DNA of 41,655 nt from Gammaproteobacteria bacterium. Its GTDB lineage: Bacteria > Pseudomonadota > Gammaproteobacteria > Arenicellales > Poriferihabitantaceae. The stretch spans positions 35,563-77,217 of the forward strand of contig VYGS01000040.1 in assembly GCA_009841725.1 (NCBI GenBank). Reading direction: 5' to 3'. Below are positions 26,598-35,400 of this stretch, in pieces. Positions within the stretch are counted from its first letter, which is position 1; each line of letters begins with the position of its first letter. The translations under genes were made by a program, and so were the position numbers. The notes beneath the pieces are model-generated. The model saw nothing but the letters and a program-made list of their open reading frames with translations. It did not search any database and was not told the origin of the DNA.

Positions 26598-26934
26598 GGG
26601 TGAAATACTGTCGAAAATTAACGGATGGGCGGACCGACAGTCTGTCGGCCTACCGGTCCGTGTCAAAATGAGAACATGTTGCAAACTGCCCTGAGCCAGC
26701 CTGAAAAGATGCTTCCGCAGTTTCCGGAGGCGGGTGAACCGCTTCTCGCTTCGCCCTGCCGGGGTTGTGCCGCCCCGGTGTCGACGGATCGAGAGTGCGG
26801 GACAGGCCGATTGCCTGCAACGAATCCGTATTCTACACGATTTCAAATTTCCCCGAATTTCCCTTTCGGTACGGGTTCGGTTATCCTGCGTGCCGGATGC
26901 AGATCGTTCACGGCTTTTCGGCCACGATCGGACA
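26598..26934. promoter_or_regulatory. Divergent acnA/DegT intergenic region with a palindrome
   Basis: No gene. A perfect 15-base palindrome, CCGACAG-T-CTGTCGG, lies at 26634-26648, 37 bases upstream of the acnA start. TTGACA on the minus strand (26661-26666) could be a -35 for acnA, with the palindrome then falling over the -10 region; no good -10 hexamer was found. Operator role is inferred. The remaining 270 bases show nothing recognisable. Confidence 0.35.
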
Positions 26935-28155
26935 ATGAGCAAGCGAGACAACGTGCATACGCCCTCTATCGAACCGGTTCTTGATATCGACTTGAGCGAC
27001 CCCGGTCCGCTGCCGGACAAGGCGATCGACGAAGCGGTCGCCCTGATGCGCTCCGGCCGTCTGCATCGCTACGGGGAGTTCGGCGCGGGCGAACCGCATG
27101 CCGCGCTGCTTGAGGAGGAATTCGCCGCGTATCTCGGTTCCAGGTATGCGGTGGCTGTCAATTCGGGCGGGGCGGCCATTTTCCTGGCCCTCAAGGTTGC
27201 CGGCGTACGGCCGGGAGACCCGGTGCTGGTCAACGCGTTCAATCTCGCCCCGGTCCCCGGCGCGATCGATCACGTCGGCGCGAAGCCGGTGCTGGTGGAG
27301 ACATGCCGAGACTTCCTGATCAACCTCGACGAGCTCGAGCGACTCGCTTCCACATCCGGCTCGAAGGTGCTGCTGCTGACGCACATGCGCGGGCATATCG
27401 CCAACATGGACGAGATTGTCCGGATCTCGGATCAGGCCGGTCTGTTTCTGATCGAAGATTGCGCACACACGATGGGCGCGGGATGGAACGGCGTGTTTAC
27501 CGGCCGTTTCGGGCGGATCGGGTGCTTCAGTTCCCAGACGTTCAAGCACATCAACTCGGGAGAGGGAGGCATCCTCGTCACCGACGAGGACGACATGGCG
27601 GCCAAGGCGATTCTCTATTCGGGCAGCTACATGCTCTACGGACAGCATCGAAGCGCCCCGCCCGAAGTCGTGTTCGAGAAGTGGAAAAAGCGGATTCCCA
27701 ACTACAGCATGCGAATGTCGAACCTGCCTGCCTGTGTCCTTCGCCATCAGCTTTCCGAGATGCCGCAGAGGGGAAGACAATGGAACGAGCGGTACCGCTG
27801 GCTGGAGGCGAGGCTGAACGAAATCGCACAGATCGACGTGCCGGCCCGGAATCCGCGCGAGGAGTTCGTGGCCAGTTCCATCCAGTTCCATCTTGAACTG
27901 CCACCGGAGAAGATCGATCTGTTCGCAAAACGCTGCACCGGGCGCGGCGTGGCGATAAAGTGGTTCGGCCGGCAGGAGCCGTCGGGATATACGAGCCAGT
28001 ATTTTCATTGGGAATACTTTCCCTCCCCCTCCCTGTCCGATACGGTGAAGACACTGTCGACAACCTGCGACATGCGAATTCCGCTCTCATTGACAGAGGA
28101 TCATTGCGATATAATCGCCCGGATTATTTCGGACGAGATTTCGAAACTGGCATGA
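26935..28155 (+). CDS. DegT/DnrJ/EryC1/StrS-family aminotransferase
   Basis: A 406-aa PLP-dependent fold type I enzyme. Substrate-phosphate residues are in [13 protein letters not shown]. The aspartate that pairs with the PLP pyridine nitrogen is in [12 protein letters not shown]. The internal-aldimine lysine is in [16 protein letters not shown]. Members add an amino group to keto-sugars or cyclitols, but no sugar-nucleotide genes lie nearby, so the substrate here is open. ATG 26935 follows the divergent region; the frame is open to 26734 without homology. The next gene (D-cysteine desulfhydrase-like) starts 22 nt later on the same strand, so the two PLP enzymes probably form an operon. Confidence 0.87.
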   Translation: MSKRDNVHTPSIEPVLDIDLSDPGPLPDKAIDEAVALMRSGRLHRYGEFGAGEPHAALLEEEFAAYLGSRYAVAVNSGGAAIFLALKVAGVRPGDPVLVNAFNLAPVPGAIDHVGAKPVLVETCRDFLINLDELERLASTSGSKVLLLTHMRGHIANMDEIVRISDQAGLFLIEDCAHTMGAGWNGVFTGRFGRIGCFSSQTFKHINSGEGGILVTDEDDMAAKAILYSGSYMLYGQHRSAPPEVVFEKWKKRIPNYSMRMSNLPACVLRHQLSEMPQRGRQWNERYRWLEARLNEIAQIDVPARNPREEFVASSIQFHLELPPEKIDLFAKRCTGRGVAIKWFGRQEPSGYTSQYFHWEYFPSPSLSDTVKTLSTTCDMRIPLSLTEDHCDIIARIISDEISKLA

Positions 28156-28177
28156 ACGCAACCCAGGACACAATTTA

Positions 28178-29182
28178 ATGCATCTATCCCGATTTCCGCG
28201 GGTCAGGCTGGCCCACCTTCCCACTCCCCTTGAACATCTTCCCAACCTGAGCAAGTGCCTGGGAGGTCCGGACATCTTCATCAAGCGCGACGACTGCACC
28301 GGACTGGCGACCGGCGGCAATAAGACCCGGAAGCTGGAATTTCTGATCGCCGACGCTCTCGACAAGAACGCCGACGTGGTGCTGACCCAAGGCGCCGTGC
28401 AATCGAACCATGCGCGGCAGACCGCGGCGGCCGCAACCCGCGTGGGCATGGCCTGCGAAATCCTTCTTGAAAATCGCACGGAATACACCGACCGGGACTA
28501 CATGGAATCCGGCAACGTCTTCCTGGACCGGCTGTTCGGCGCCGGGATTGCCCATTATCCCAGGGACACCGACATGGATGCGGCCATGGCCGAGAGGGCC
28601 GAGGCCCTGAAGGCGGCCGGAAAGACCCCGTACATCATTCCCGGCGGCGGTTCGAATTCTGTCGGCGCCCTCGGATACGTCAATTGTGCCATTGAAACGC
28701 TGGCCCAGGCCAATGACCGGTCACTCAGAATCGATCACTTCGTCACTGCCACGGGCAGCGCGGGTACCCAGGCGGGGCTTGTGGTCGGCCTCGAAGGCAC
28801 GAACAGCGGTATTCCCCTTCTCGGCATCGGTGTTCGCGCACCGAAAGAGAAGCAGGAGGAGAATGTCTACCGGCTGGCGGTGAAGACGGCCGAATTGCTC
28901 GGCGTTCCCGATGCGGTTGCCCGGAACAAGGTGGTTGCCAATTCGGATTACGTGGGGGACGGTTACGGCATCCCCACCGACAGCATGATCGAGGCCGTTA
29001 CGCTGATGGCGAGGGAAGAGGCGATCCTGATGGATCCGGTGTATTCTGGAAAGGGGCTGGCCGGGCTGATCGATCTCATCCGGAGCGGGCATTTCAAAAA
29101 AGGTGAGAATGTCGTGTTCCTGCACACCGGGGGGAGCGCTGGCCTTTTCGGATATCTGGACGCCTTTCCGTCTGCAGCCTAG
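28178..29182 (+). CDS. D-cysteine desulfhydrase / L-cysteate sulfo-lyase family PLP enzyme
   Basis: A 334-aa fold type II PLP enzyme of the ACC-deaminase/D-cysteine desulfhydrase family. The PLP lysine is in [14 protein letters not shown] (about residue 51). [16 protein letters not shown] is the substrate loop that distinguishes the group, followed by the phosphate loop [11 protein letters not shown]. It degrades D-cysteine to pyruvate, sulfide and ammonia, or L-cysteate to pyruvate, sulfite and ammonia (CuyA); the two cannot be separated by eye. It lies in an apparent operon with a DegT aminotransferase and is followed by a strong hairpin and a LysE exporter. 1-aminocyclopropane-1-carboxylate deaminase is a less likely alternative. 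Confidence 0.85.
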   Translation: MHLSRFPRVRLAHLPTPLEHLPNLSKCLGGPDIFIKRDDCTGLATGGNKTRKLEFLIADALDKNADVVLTQGAVQSNHARQTAAAATRVGMACEILLENRTEYTDRDYMESGNVFLDRLFGAGIAHYPRDTDMDAAMAERAEALKAAGKTPYIIPGGGSNSVGALGYVNCAIETLAQANDRSLRIDHFVTATGSAGTQAGLVVGLEGTNSGIPLLGIGVRAPKEKQEENVYRLAVKTAELLGVPDAVARNKVVANSDYVGDGYGIPTDSMIEAVTLMAREEAILMDPVYSGKGLAGLIDLIRSGHFKKGENVVFLHTGGSAGLFGYLDAFPSAA

Positions 29183-29203
29183 ATAAGCAGGGCCGGCACC
29201 GGC

Positions 29204-29232
29204 CCTCCGGCATCGGTTGTCGATGCCGGAGG
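29204..29232 (+). terminator. Strong 12-bp GC-rich hairpin between dcyD-like and lysE-like genes
   Basis: CCTCCGGCATCG and CGATGCCGGAGG form a perfect 12-bp stem with the loop GTTGT, 22 nt after the upstream stop. There is no T-run, so it is either a weak intrinsic terminator, an mRNA-stabilising structure or a processed spacer. A second GC-rich inverted pair (GGCCGG...CCGGCC) surrounds the region. Confidence 0.5.
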
Positions 29233-29288
29233 CGTGATACGAATTTCCGCGGGCCGGCACCCGGCCCGGTGACCGTCCTGTCCTCGAC

Positions 29289-29906
29289 ATGACCGCCGAG
29301 CATGTGATTGCCATTTTGCTGTTCACCACCGTGGCTTCCGCAACGCCCGGTCCGAACAACCTGATGCTCCTGTCCTCGGGCATCAACTACGGGTTCTATC
29401 GCACGATTCCCCACATGATGGGAATCTGCATCGGCTTCACGTTCCTGCTGAGCGTTGCCGGGCTTGGCCTTGTCCAGATGTTCGAGGCCTACCCGGCCGT
29501 CTATCAGTTTCTCAAGATCGCCTCGGCGGCCTATCTGCTCTACCTGTCCTGGAAAATCGCCACCGCGGTGTCCGGAGGCGCCGGGGAGAACGAGACCGAT
29601 CCGGTCCGCGGCCGGCCGTTCACCTTTTTGCAGGCGGCCGCCTTCCAATGGGTCAATCCGAAGGCGTGGACCATGGCGCTGACGGCGATGACCGCCTATC
29701 TCCCTCCGATCGAGCCGATCCTGGGAGTGGTACTGATCGTGGTGATTTTTACGCTCGTCTGCATCCCCTCGGTGATTGCCTGGACCGTGCTGGGGGTGCA
29801 GATGAGGCGATTTTTGAGCGATCCCGTCCGGCTCAGGCAGTTCAACATCCTGACCGGCTGTCTGCTTGCCGTATCGCTTTACCCGGTGTTCTTCAGTTCC
29901 GCCTGA
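29289..29906 (+). CDS. LysE/RhtB-family amino acid exporter
   Basis: A 205-aa protein with about six helices. The family signature is the N-terminal ASATPGPNNLMLLSSGINYGF, and FQWVNPKAWTMALTAMTAY is the second conserved motif. It exports amino acids or related metabolites (homoserine, threonine, cysteine or lysine in other species) using the proton gradient. Its position after two PLP enzymes suggests relief from accumulating amino acids. Its last 28 bases overlap the convergent MATE gene. Confidence 0.9.
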   Translation: MTAEHVIAILLFTTVASATPGPNNLMLLSSGINYGFYRTIPHMMGICIGFTFLLSVAGLGLVQMFEAYPAVYQFLKIASAAYLLYLSWKIATAVSGGAGENETDPVRGRPFTFLQAAAFQWVNPKAWTMALTAMTAYLPPIEPILGVVLIVVIFTLVCIPSVIAWTVLGVQMRRFLSDPVRLRQFNILTGCLLAVSLYPVFFSSA

Positions 29907-31279
29907 TGAAATTGCCGGATGATCCGGTTGGCGGTCAGCCGATGAAACCGTATCGCGAGCAGGACGCCGGTCGTGAAAAGTCCCATGGCAAGCCCCCACA
30001 TCAACCCGACGCCCTGCATGTCGGCCACGAAAGCAAGCAGCACTCCGCCGCAGATGCCCATGATCCAGTAGCCGAAGCCGGCAATCCAGAGCGGGACCAG
30101 GCTGTCCTTCAGCCCGCGCAAGGCTCTCGCGGCGACGGCCTGCAGTCCGTCAAACACCTGGAACAATGCGGCGATCAACAGGAATTGTGTGGCCAGAACA
30201 GACACCGTTCCGAATCCCGGATCGTCTTCGGAAATGAATATCGAGATGATCGTGTCGGTCAGGCCAACCGGAAAGACGATCATCGTGGCCAGGAGCAGGG
30301 CTCCGCATGCCATCCCGAACATCCCGGATCGTCTCGCGCCTTGCCAGTTCCCCTGGCCGACGCCGTGCGCCACGCGGACCATGGTCGCCTCCGCGATGCC
30401 CATGGCCACCACGAACGGTATGCCGAACCAGGCGACCGCAATCTGATAGGCCGCCAGGGTTTCGGGGTTGATGATCCCGGCAAGAACCGAGACGACCGTA
30501 AACATGCCGGCCTCGAAAACCACGAGCCCGGCCACCGGAATCCCGAGGACCGTGATTTCGCGGCAGACTGCCATGTCGATTTTCCATCGGCCCGCGAACA
30601 CGCCGTATCCTCTCAAATCGTCGGTGATGTAGACATGGATCAAGAGCAGGATGAACATCGTCCATGAGACGATGGTCATCGCGATCCCGGCGCCGGCAAG
30701 GCCCAGTGCGGGAATCCCGAACCCGCCGTTGACCAGCAACAGGGCCAGCAGGTAGTTCGCCGGAACGGCTGCGACCGTGATGTACATCACGGCCTTGGGG
30801 CGGGACAGGGCGGCCACGAAGCTCCTCAAGACCGAGAAATACAGCACCGCCAGAACGGAAGGGGTGACGAAGTACAGGAAGGGCCTCGCCAGTTCGACCA
30901 CCCGGGGGTCCTGTCCGGTCCAGACCAGTACGATATCCATGTTCCAGATCAGCACCATGGCCGGCACGCCGATCACCGTGGAGATGATGAATCCCTGCCT
31001 GACGGCCAGTCCTGCCCGCTTTTTTTCGCCTGCGCCCTCGGCCTGTGCGCACAGCACCCCGACAATCGACAGGAGTCCGATCAGGATCACCATGACCTCG
31101 AAGGTCAGGTCGCCGGAAATCCCGACGGCAGCCAGTTCGAGGTATCCGAGCTGACCGACCACCATCTTGGTGGTGATGAACATCAGGAACTCCGACAGGA
31201 ATGCCGCGATCAACGGCAAGGCGATCGTCGAGAGGCGGGCCAGTTCCTGTTTCGTATGGTCGGGAAGTCGGGCGGGCAT
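29879..31279 (-). CDS. MATE family efflux transporter, NorM-like
   Basis: A 466-aa protein with about 12 helices in two lobes. It opens IALPLIAAFLSEFLMFITTKMVVGQLG, the NorM-type MATE start, and the pseudo-repeat begins LGIPVAGLVVFEAGMFTVVSVLAG. It exports cationic drugs or metabolites in exchange for Na+ or H+. It is the second MATE transporter in this window, unlike the DinF-type at 19896-21260. The 3' end overlaps the LysE-like gene convergently by 28 nt. Confidence 0.9.
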   Translation of the reverse strand: MPARLPDHTKQELARLSTIALPLIAAFLSEFLMFITTKMVVGQLGYLELAAVGISGDLTFEVMVILIGLLSIVGVLCAQAEGAGEKKRAGLAVRQGFIISTVIGVPAMVLIWNMDIVLVWTGQDPRVVELARPFLYFVTPSVLAVLYFSVLRSFVAALSRPKAVMYITVAAVPANYLLALLLVNGGFGIPALGLAGAGIAMTIVSWTMFILLLIHVYITDDLRGYGVFAGRWKIDMAVCREITVLGIPVAGLVVFEAGMFTVVSVLAGIINPETLAAYQIAVAWFGIPFVVAMGIAEATMVRVAHGVGQGNWQGARRSGMFGMACGALLLATMIVFPVGLTDTIISIFISEDDPGFGTVSVLATQFLLIAALFQVFDGLQAVAARALRGLKDSLVPLWIAGFGYWIMGICGGVLLAFVADMQGVGLMWGLAMGLFTTGVLLAIRFHRLTANRIIRQFHQAELKNTG

Positions 31280-31595
31280 CGGGCGGTGGTGGGGAAGATG
31301 GGAAAAATCAGCCCAAGTGTACAGGGAATTTTCCTGAAACCGTTGTTGTTTCCGGTCCGACGGATTATATCGACAGCATCCATCTTGGATACCTGGATGG
31401 TTACTCCACCGAGTTGCAGATCGATTGCCGTCGGGGACAAGAAATTTCCGAACTGCCGGTTATCCGGTACATTCCGATCCTCCAGTGCATGTTCGCATGA
31501 AGGCCCTGAAGGGCCATCGGCGGACACTATTTATCTGGGCCGCTAAGACGAAAGCAGGCTCCACTCGGTATCATTGATACGATTACGGTTAAGAG

Positions 31596-31608
31596 AGCAT
31601 TGACTAAA
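31596..31608 (+). repeat. Direct repeat AGCATTGACTAAA, left copy
   Basis: An identical copy lies at 32248-32260, after parE, and a 12-base variant AGCATGACTAAA at 32301-32312. They bracket the ParDE module. They may be traces of insertion or of a shared regulatory site, because the left copy contains the TTGACT -35-like hexamer. Confidence 0.5.
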
Positions 31609-31609
31609 T

Positions 31610-31645
31610 ATGCATATTTGATGTATTTTTACATCAAATATGCAT
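31610..31645 (+). promoter_or_regulatory. Perfect palindromic operator of parDE
   Basis: The 16-base arm ATGCATATTTGATGTA is followed by TTTT and its exact reverse complement. It sits directly after a TTGACT hexamer (31600-31605), so it covers the expected -10 region, and ends 19 nt before the ParD start. Autorepression by ParD ribbon-helix-helix dimers bound to such palindromes is well known for this family. The palindrome is seen; binding is inferred. Confidence 0.7.
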
Positions 31646-31664
31646 CGATCATCGGAGAAAAATC

Positions 31665-31922
31665 ATGGCTGGAACACGAGCAAGCCTGTCCCTGTCCACA
31701 CCTAACGCCGAATGGATCCAAGAGCAGATTTCCAGCGGCGAATTCTCGAGCCGCAGTGAAGTGGTCAATGACTTGATTCGCCGCGCCCGAGAAATCGAGA
31801 TTGTTCGGCAACGGTTGATTGCTGCGGAGCAATCGGTTGATCGACATGGATGGATTAACAAAGGGCCGGAGGAGATGCTCGACGGCTTCAAAGCGAAAGC
31901 CCGTCGTGACGGCAGGTTATAG
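31665..31922 (+). CDS. parD: ParD-type antitoxin (ribbon-helix-helix)
   Basis: An 85-aa protein starting MAGTRASLSLSTPNAEWIQEQ, with the classic ParD/CC2985 motif SGEFSSRSEVVNDLIRRAREIE. The N-terminus forms the DNA-binding ribbon-helix-helix and the C-terminal tail binds and neutralises ParE. GGAG lies 8 nt before the ATG. Its 3' end overlaps the toxin's GTG start by 17 nt, giving translational coupling. The 36-bp palindrome upstream is the likely autoregulatory site. Confidence 0.9.
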   Translation: MAGTRASLSLSTPNAEWIQEQISSGEFSSRSEVVNDLIRRAREIEIVRQRLIAAEQSVDRHGWINKGPEEMLDGFKAKARRDGRL

Positions 31923-32196
31923 GCTTTCACCGAATGCGGAGGCGGATCTGGAGCGCATCTGGCATTATGGGCTGGAGCAATGGGGTATCGACGCAGCAGA
32001 CCGATACTATGCAGCGTTTTTCAAACATTTCGAGCAGCTTGCGGCGCAGCCACTCTTGTATCCGGTTGCTGATGATATTCGAGAAGGATATAGGCGTAGC
32101 GTGTGTGGCAAAGACAGCGTGTATTATCGGATCGAGGCGGGCACGATAGAGATCATGGCGATCATTGGCCGCCAGGATTTGGACAACTGGCTTTGA
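31906..32196 (+). CDS. parE: ParE-type toxin (RelE superfamily)
   Basis: A 96-aa toxin starting at GTG 31906. Typical ParE features are the opening YRLSPNAEADLERIWHYGLEQWG and the C-terminal beta sheet GYRRSVCGKDSVYYRIEAGTIEIMAIIGRQDL. Known ParE proteins poison DNA gyrase and induce the SOS response. The gene is intact and paired with ParD, so the module is likely functional. An in-frame upstream ATG (31819) lies inside parD and is not the start. Confidence 0.9.
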   Translation: MTAGYRLSPNAEADLERIWHYGLEQWGIDAADRYYAAFFKHFEQLAAQPLLYPVADDIREGYRRSVCGKDSVYYRIEAGTIEIMAIIGRQDLDNWL

Positions 32197-32247
32197 CTAA
32201 CGCAAGATCAGAAGGGAGAAAGGGTAATTTTGCTTTTCGGTTCACAC

Positions 32248-32260
32248 AGCATTGACTAAA
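32248..32260 (+). repeat. Direct repeat AGCATTGACTAAA, right copy
   Basis: Identical in 13 bases to 31596-31608; a variant AGCATGACTAAA follows at 32301-32312. It lies between parE and the big helicase gene. Confidence 0.5.
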
Positions 32261-32407
32261 GGCTTGGCAAGCTATCTGATATTTTCTTGATTTGCTTGGC
32301 AGCATGACTAAAGACCCTGTCCTGCTCAACTCCGGACTTGAGACGGATGGGGAAATGCCGGTCTTTTATCCCGGATATTGCATGAGAGGAGATGGTGAGG
32401 ACAGGTG

Positions 32408-35400
32408 TTATGGACTCGGTTCATAGACGATTTCAGGAATCACCACCTCCCACCGGTCTCGCTTGACTCCCGGATAATCCTGCGACTCAGGGTTCTGTTT
32501 CCAGATGATCACCGCATACACAGATGCGGAGGCGATCCAATATCCTTTGGGCATTGTGAAATTTCTTGCCATGATTCCCACTCGTTTGCCTGATCCGTCT
32601 AGGTATTCCCAACGATCGCCCGATTGCTGGAATTTGAGAGGATCCCCGACCGCAAGGTCGGCGATCGCCTTGATGGAGGTGTGGCGGTTGCCTTTCAGAC
32701 GTCCCGCGAAACCCAAGTTGATGTCAGACAATTCCGGCGATGAGTAAAGCCGATCAAGCCCTGTTCGATCGCCATCCCCAGTGACATGCTCCCGAACCGT
32801 CACCGACTGATTGTTCAAAAGCCCTTCGGTCATCAGTCTTGCACTGCCGCCCAGATCATGGCTCACGGGTGATGTCGGCCCGAAGCGAACGAGGCTCAGC
32901 ATTTGGCGGGCACGGGTCATGGCGACGTAGTAAAGCCGACGGGCGGCGTCCCGGTCCTCGTTTCTTCCGCGCCGGTTCCAGCCCCCGTCGAGAACCGTCA
33001 CGTGATTGAATTCAAGACCCTTTGCGCGGTGCGCGGAGAGCAACAGAAGGCCGGTTTGACGCCGACGCGCCTCCCTGCTCCATTCGGCGAGCCATTCCAT
33101 GGCCTGTTGGCCGGTCGTTTCGTCACCCACTTCCGTGGTCAGGGTATCAAGGGCATCGTCCAGAAGAGATCGCCAGACATTGTCCGGGCAGGCATGCAGT
33201 TGCTTCCGCAGGTCTTGTCCGGCGACGAGTTTGCCCCTTCGTTGGTCCAGCCATCGTACGAGAACCTGTACCTCGCGCAGTTTCCAAATGTTGACGCTCT
33301 CCTCGTTGGCTGTCTGGACCGGGATACCCCGTGCTTCGCAATAGGCCCGGACCGGATGGAGATATTTCCATTCCCTGGCGATTACGGCGCATCGCGACCA
33401 GTCCCAGTCGGGCGAAATACCGGCAAGGCGTTCCAGATCCGCCACCGCAAGGAGCGCTTGCGAAATCAGATCCGGCGGGCAATGCAAGACCTGGACGCGA
33501 CCCTTCGAGATCGGGTCGAGGGCCTCCCATGCTCCTCCGTCCGGCTCCTTGTCGCGGGTCCGGTTGACTCGAATCGGGGTATCGATCTTCATTCGATTCG
33601 ATGCCGGCTGGATCACTTCGTTGGCCGCGGCGATGATATGCTTGGTCGAGCGATAGTTCTCGACAAGATGCATCGGGGCTTTGACCTCGTAATCGCGGCT
33701 GAAGCGTCGTATGAATTCAACCGACGAACCGTTGAACGCGTAGATATTCTGGTCGTCGTCGCCGACTGCAAACACCGTGAGCTTACGGTCGGGATCCTTG
33801 ATTGTCCGGCCTGCGAGGGCCGAAATCAGTTCGTATTGCGGCATGTCGATATCCTGGTATTCATCGACCAGAATCCAGCGGAATCCGGCCAGCAGGCGTT
33901 CCCGCTGGTCGTCCACCTCGTCTTCCGGCAGACCCTTGCCGTTCAGGAGGTCCACCGCTTCCGCAAGAACCGCTTTGAATTCATCGTGATCGGGGCGGTC
34001 GTTGGCCTTTTCCATCCTGCCCGAGAAACTCGCACCCACCATGCGCATGGCGAGAGCATGGCAGGTCATGATTGTGACGGAACGGCCCTCTTTGCCGATC
34101 AGTCCGTGCAGGCGTTGCCTTATTTCCTGTGCGGCATGACGGTTGTATGCAAGTGCGATGATCCCGCGCGGATTTTCCCGCCGGACCCGGACCAGATAGG
34201 CAATCCGGTGAACCAGTGCCCGCGTCTTGCCGGAGCCGGGGCCCGCCAGAACCAGCACGTTCTGCTGCCCACGGTTATCGGCGACGATTCGTTTCTGAAC
34301 GGCATTGCCCAAATCTTCGACGATTCTGTGCCACGATTCGGGAGTGGTTTGCCGGTCGGTCTCCTTTCTCCTCTCCGGCATCCACCGGTCAATGAAGTCC
34401 GTTTGGTTTAATTTGAAATAGTCGAGCGCCAGTTGGTCCGCATCGTCCATGTTCTGCAATCCCTTTCGTGCGTATTCCGCCATGACGTGAATCTGCAGAA
34501 TCTGGTTCTGGTAGTGAAGGCGAAGCGGGGCAAACTCGACATTCGAGAACCCCTGCACCGGCTTCTCCTGTTCAAGCCGGATGGTCATGGCCGGACGGAA
34601 GATGGTCAAGCCCTTGTCGAGCCGAATGACTTCCATTTCATGCAGCCACATCAGGGAACGGTTCAGGATGCCGTCCGACTTGTTGATTCTTGATTTCAAT
34701 CCAAGGCCGGATATCAGGGCCTTCCTGAGACCGCCCAAGGTGGTGCTAGCGAGAAGATCCGCGCCCCGGGAAGAGGGCGGCAGGCAGTCGAGCAAGTGCT
34801 TCAGAAGCACTCGTGCGCCGTCGCGACGCAATCCAGCGGTTTCCTCCAAGGCCTCCCATGGCTGGCGCAAGGTGATCCGCGCGTTTTCCATTTCATGAAC
34901 GCGCAAGTCCAGGTTGCCCGCTCCGCCATCATCCCGCCCGTCATGGGAAAGGCCCCGCAGAATCCGCAGCACCCGTTCGAGTAGGGGTTCAGGAACACCT
35001 TCGTCCCGGAGGCGCTGGGAGACAATGCGAAGATGCAGGGTCGATGTCTCGCCCACCACCAGATCGGGAGCCGTTTCCCGAAGATGCCTGATCAGCGCGG
35101 TTTCAAGGGTTTCGGCATTGTCAAGACGTCGATTGGAGTTTCGTTCGACACCGTCATGAACGTAGGCGGTCAATGCTGTGTCATTGTTCGCAATACCCAA
35201 TTCTTCGAGATCGTGCAATGCCTTCTGTACCTCTCTGGAGGTGAATTCGGTGATGTCCATCAACTCGTCGGTCGAGATTCCCTCGTCCGGGTCGGACTGG
35301 ATCAGCGTCCGGGTGATGTCGAGTAGTTTTTGCCGATAGGCGGGATTCAGCTCCTTTCGACTATCGATCTTCTTTTGTGCCTCTTCGACGGAGCCGACAA

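Larger units (their letters stand above)
31280..31664. other. Intergenic region between MATE and ParD genes
   Basis: Lower in GC than the flanking core. No gene supported. Two inverted repeats: GTATCA-T-TGATAC (31568-31580) and the long ParD operator palindrome (31610-31645). A 13-base direct repeat copy lies at 31596-31608 (separate entry). Confidence 0.4.

Noticed and set aside
32304-32426. A 40-codon plus-strand ORF (MTKDPVLLNSGL...) between parE and the helicase fusion
   Set aside because: No ribosome binding site, it overlaps the end of the helicase gene on the other strand, and it starts inside the third direct repeat; likely chance.
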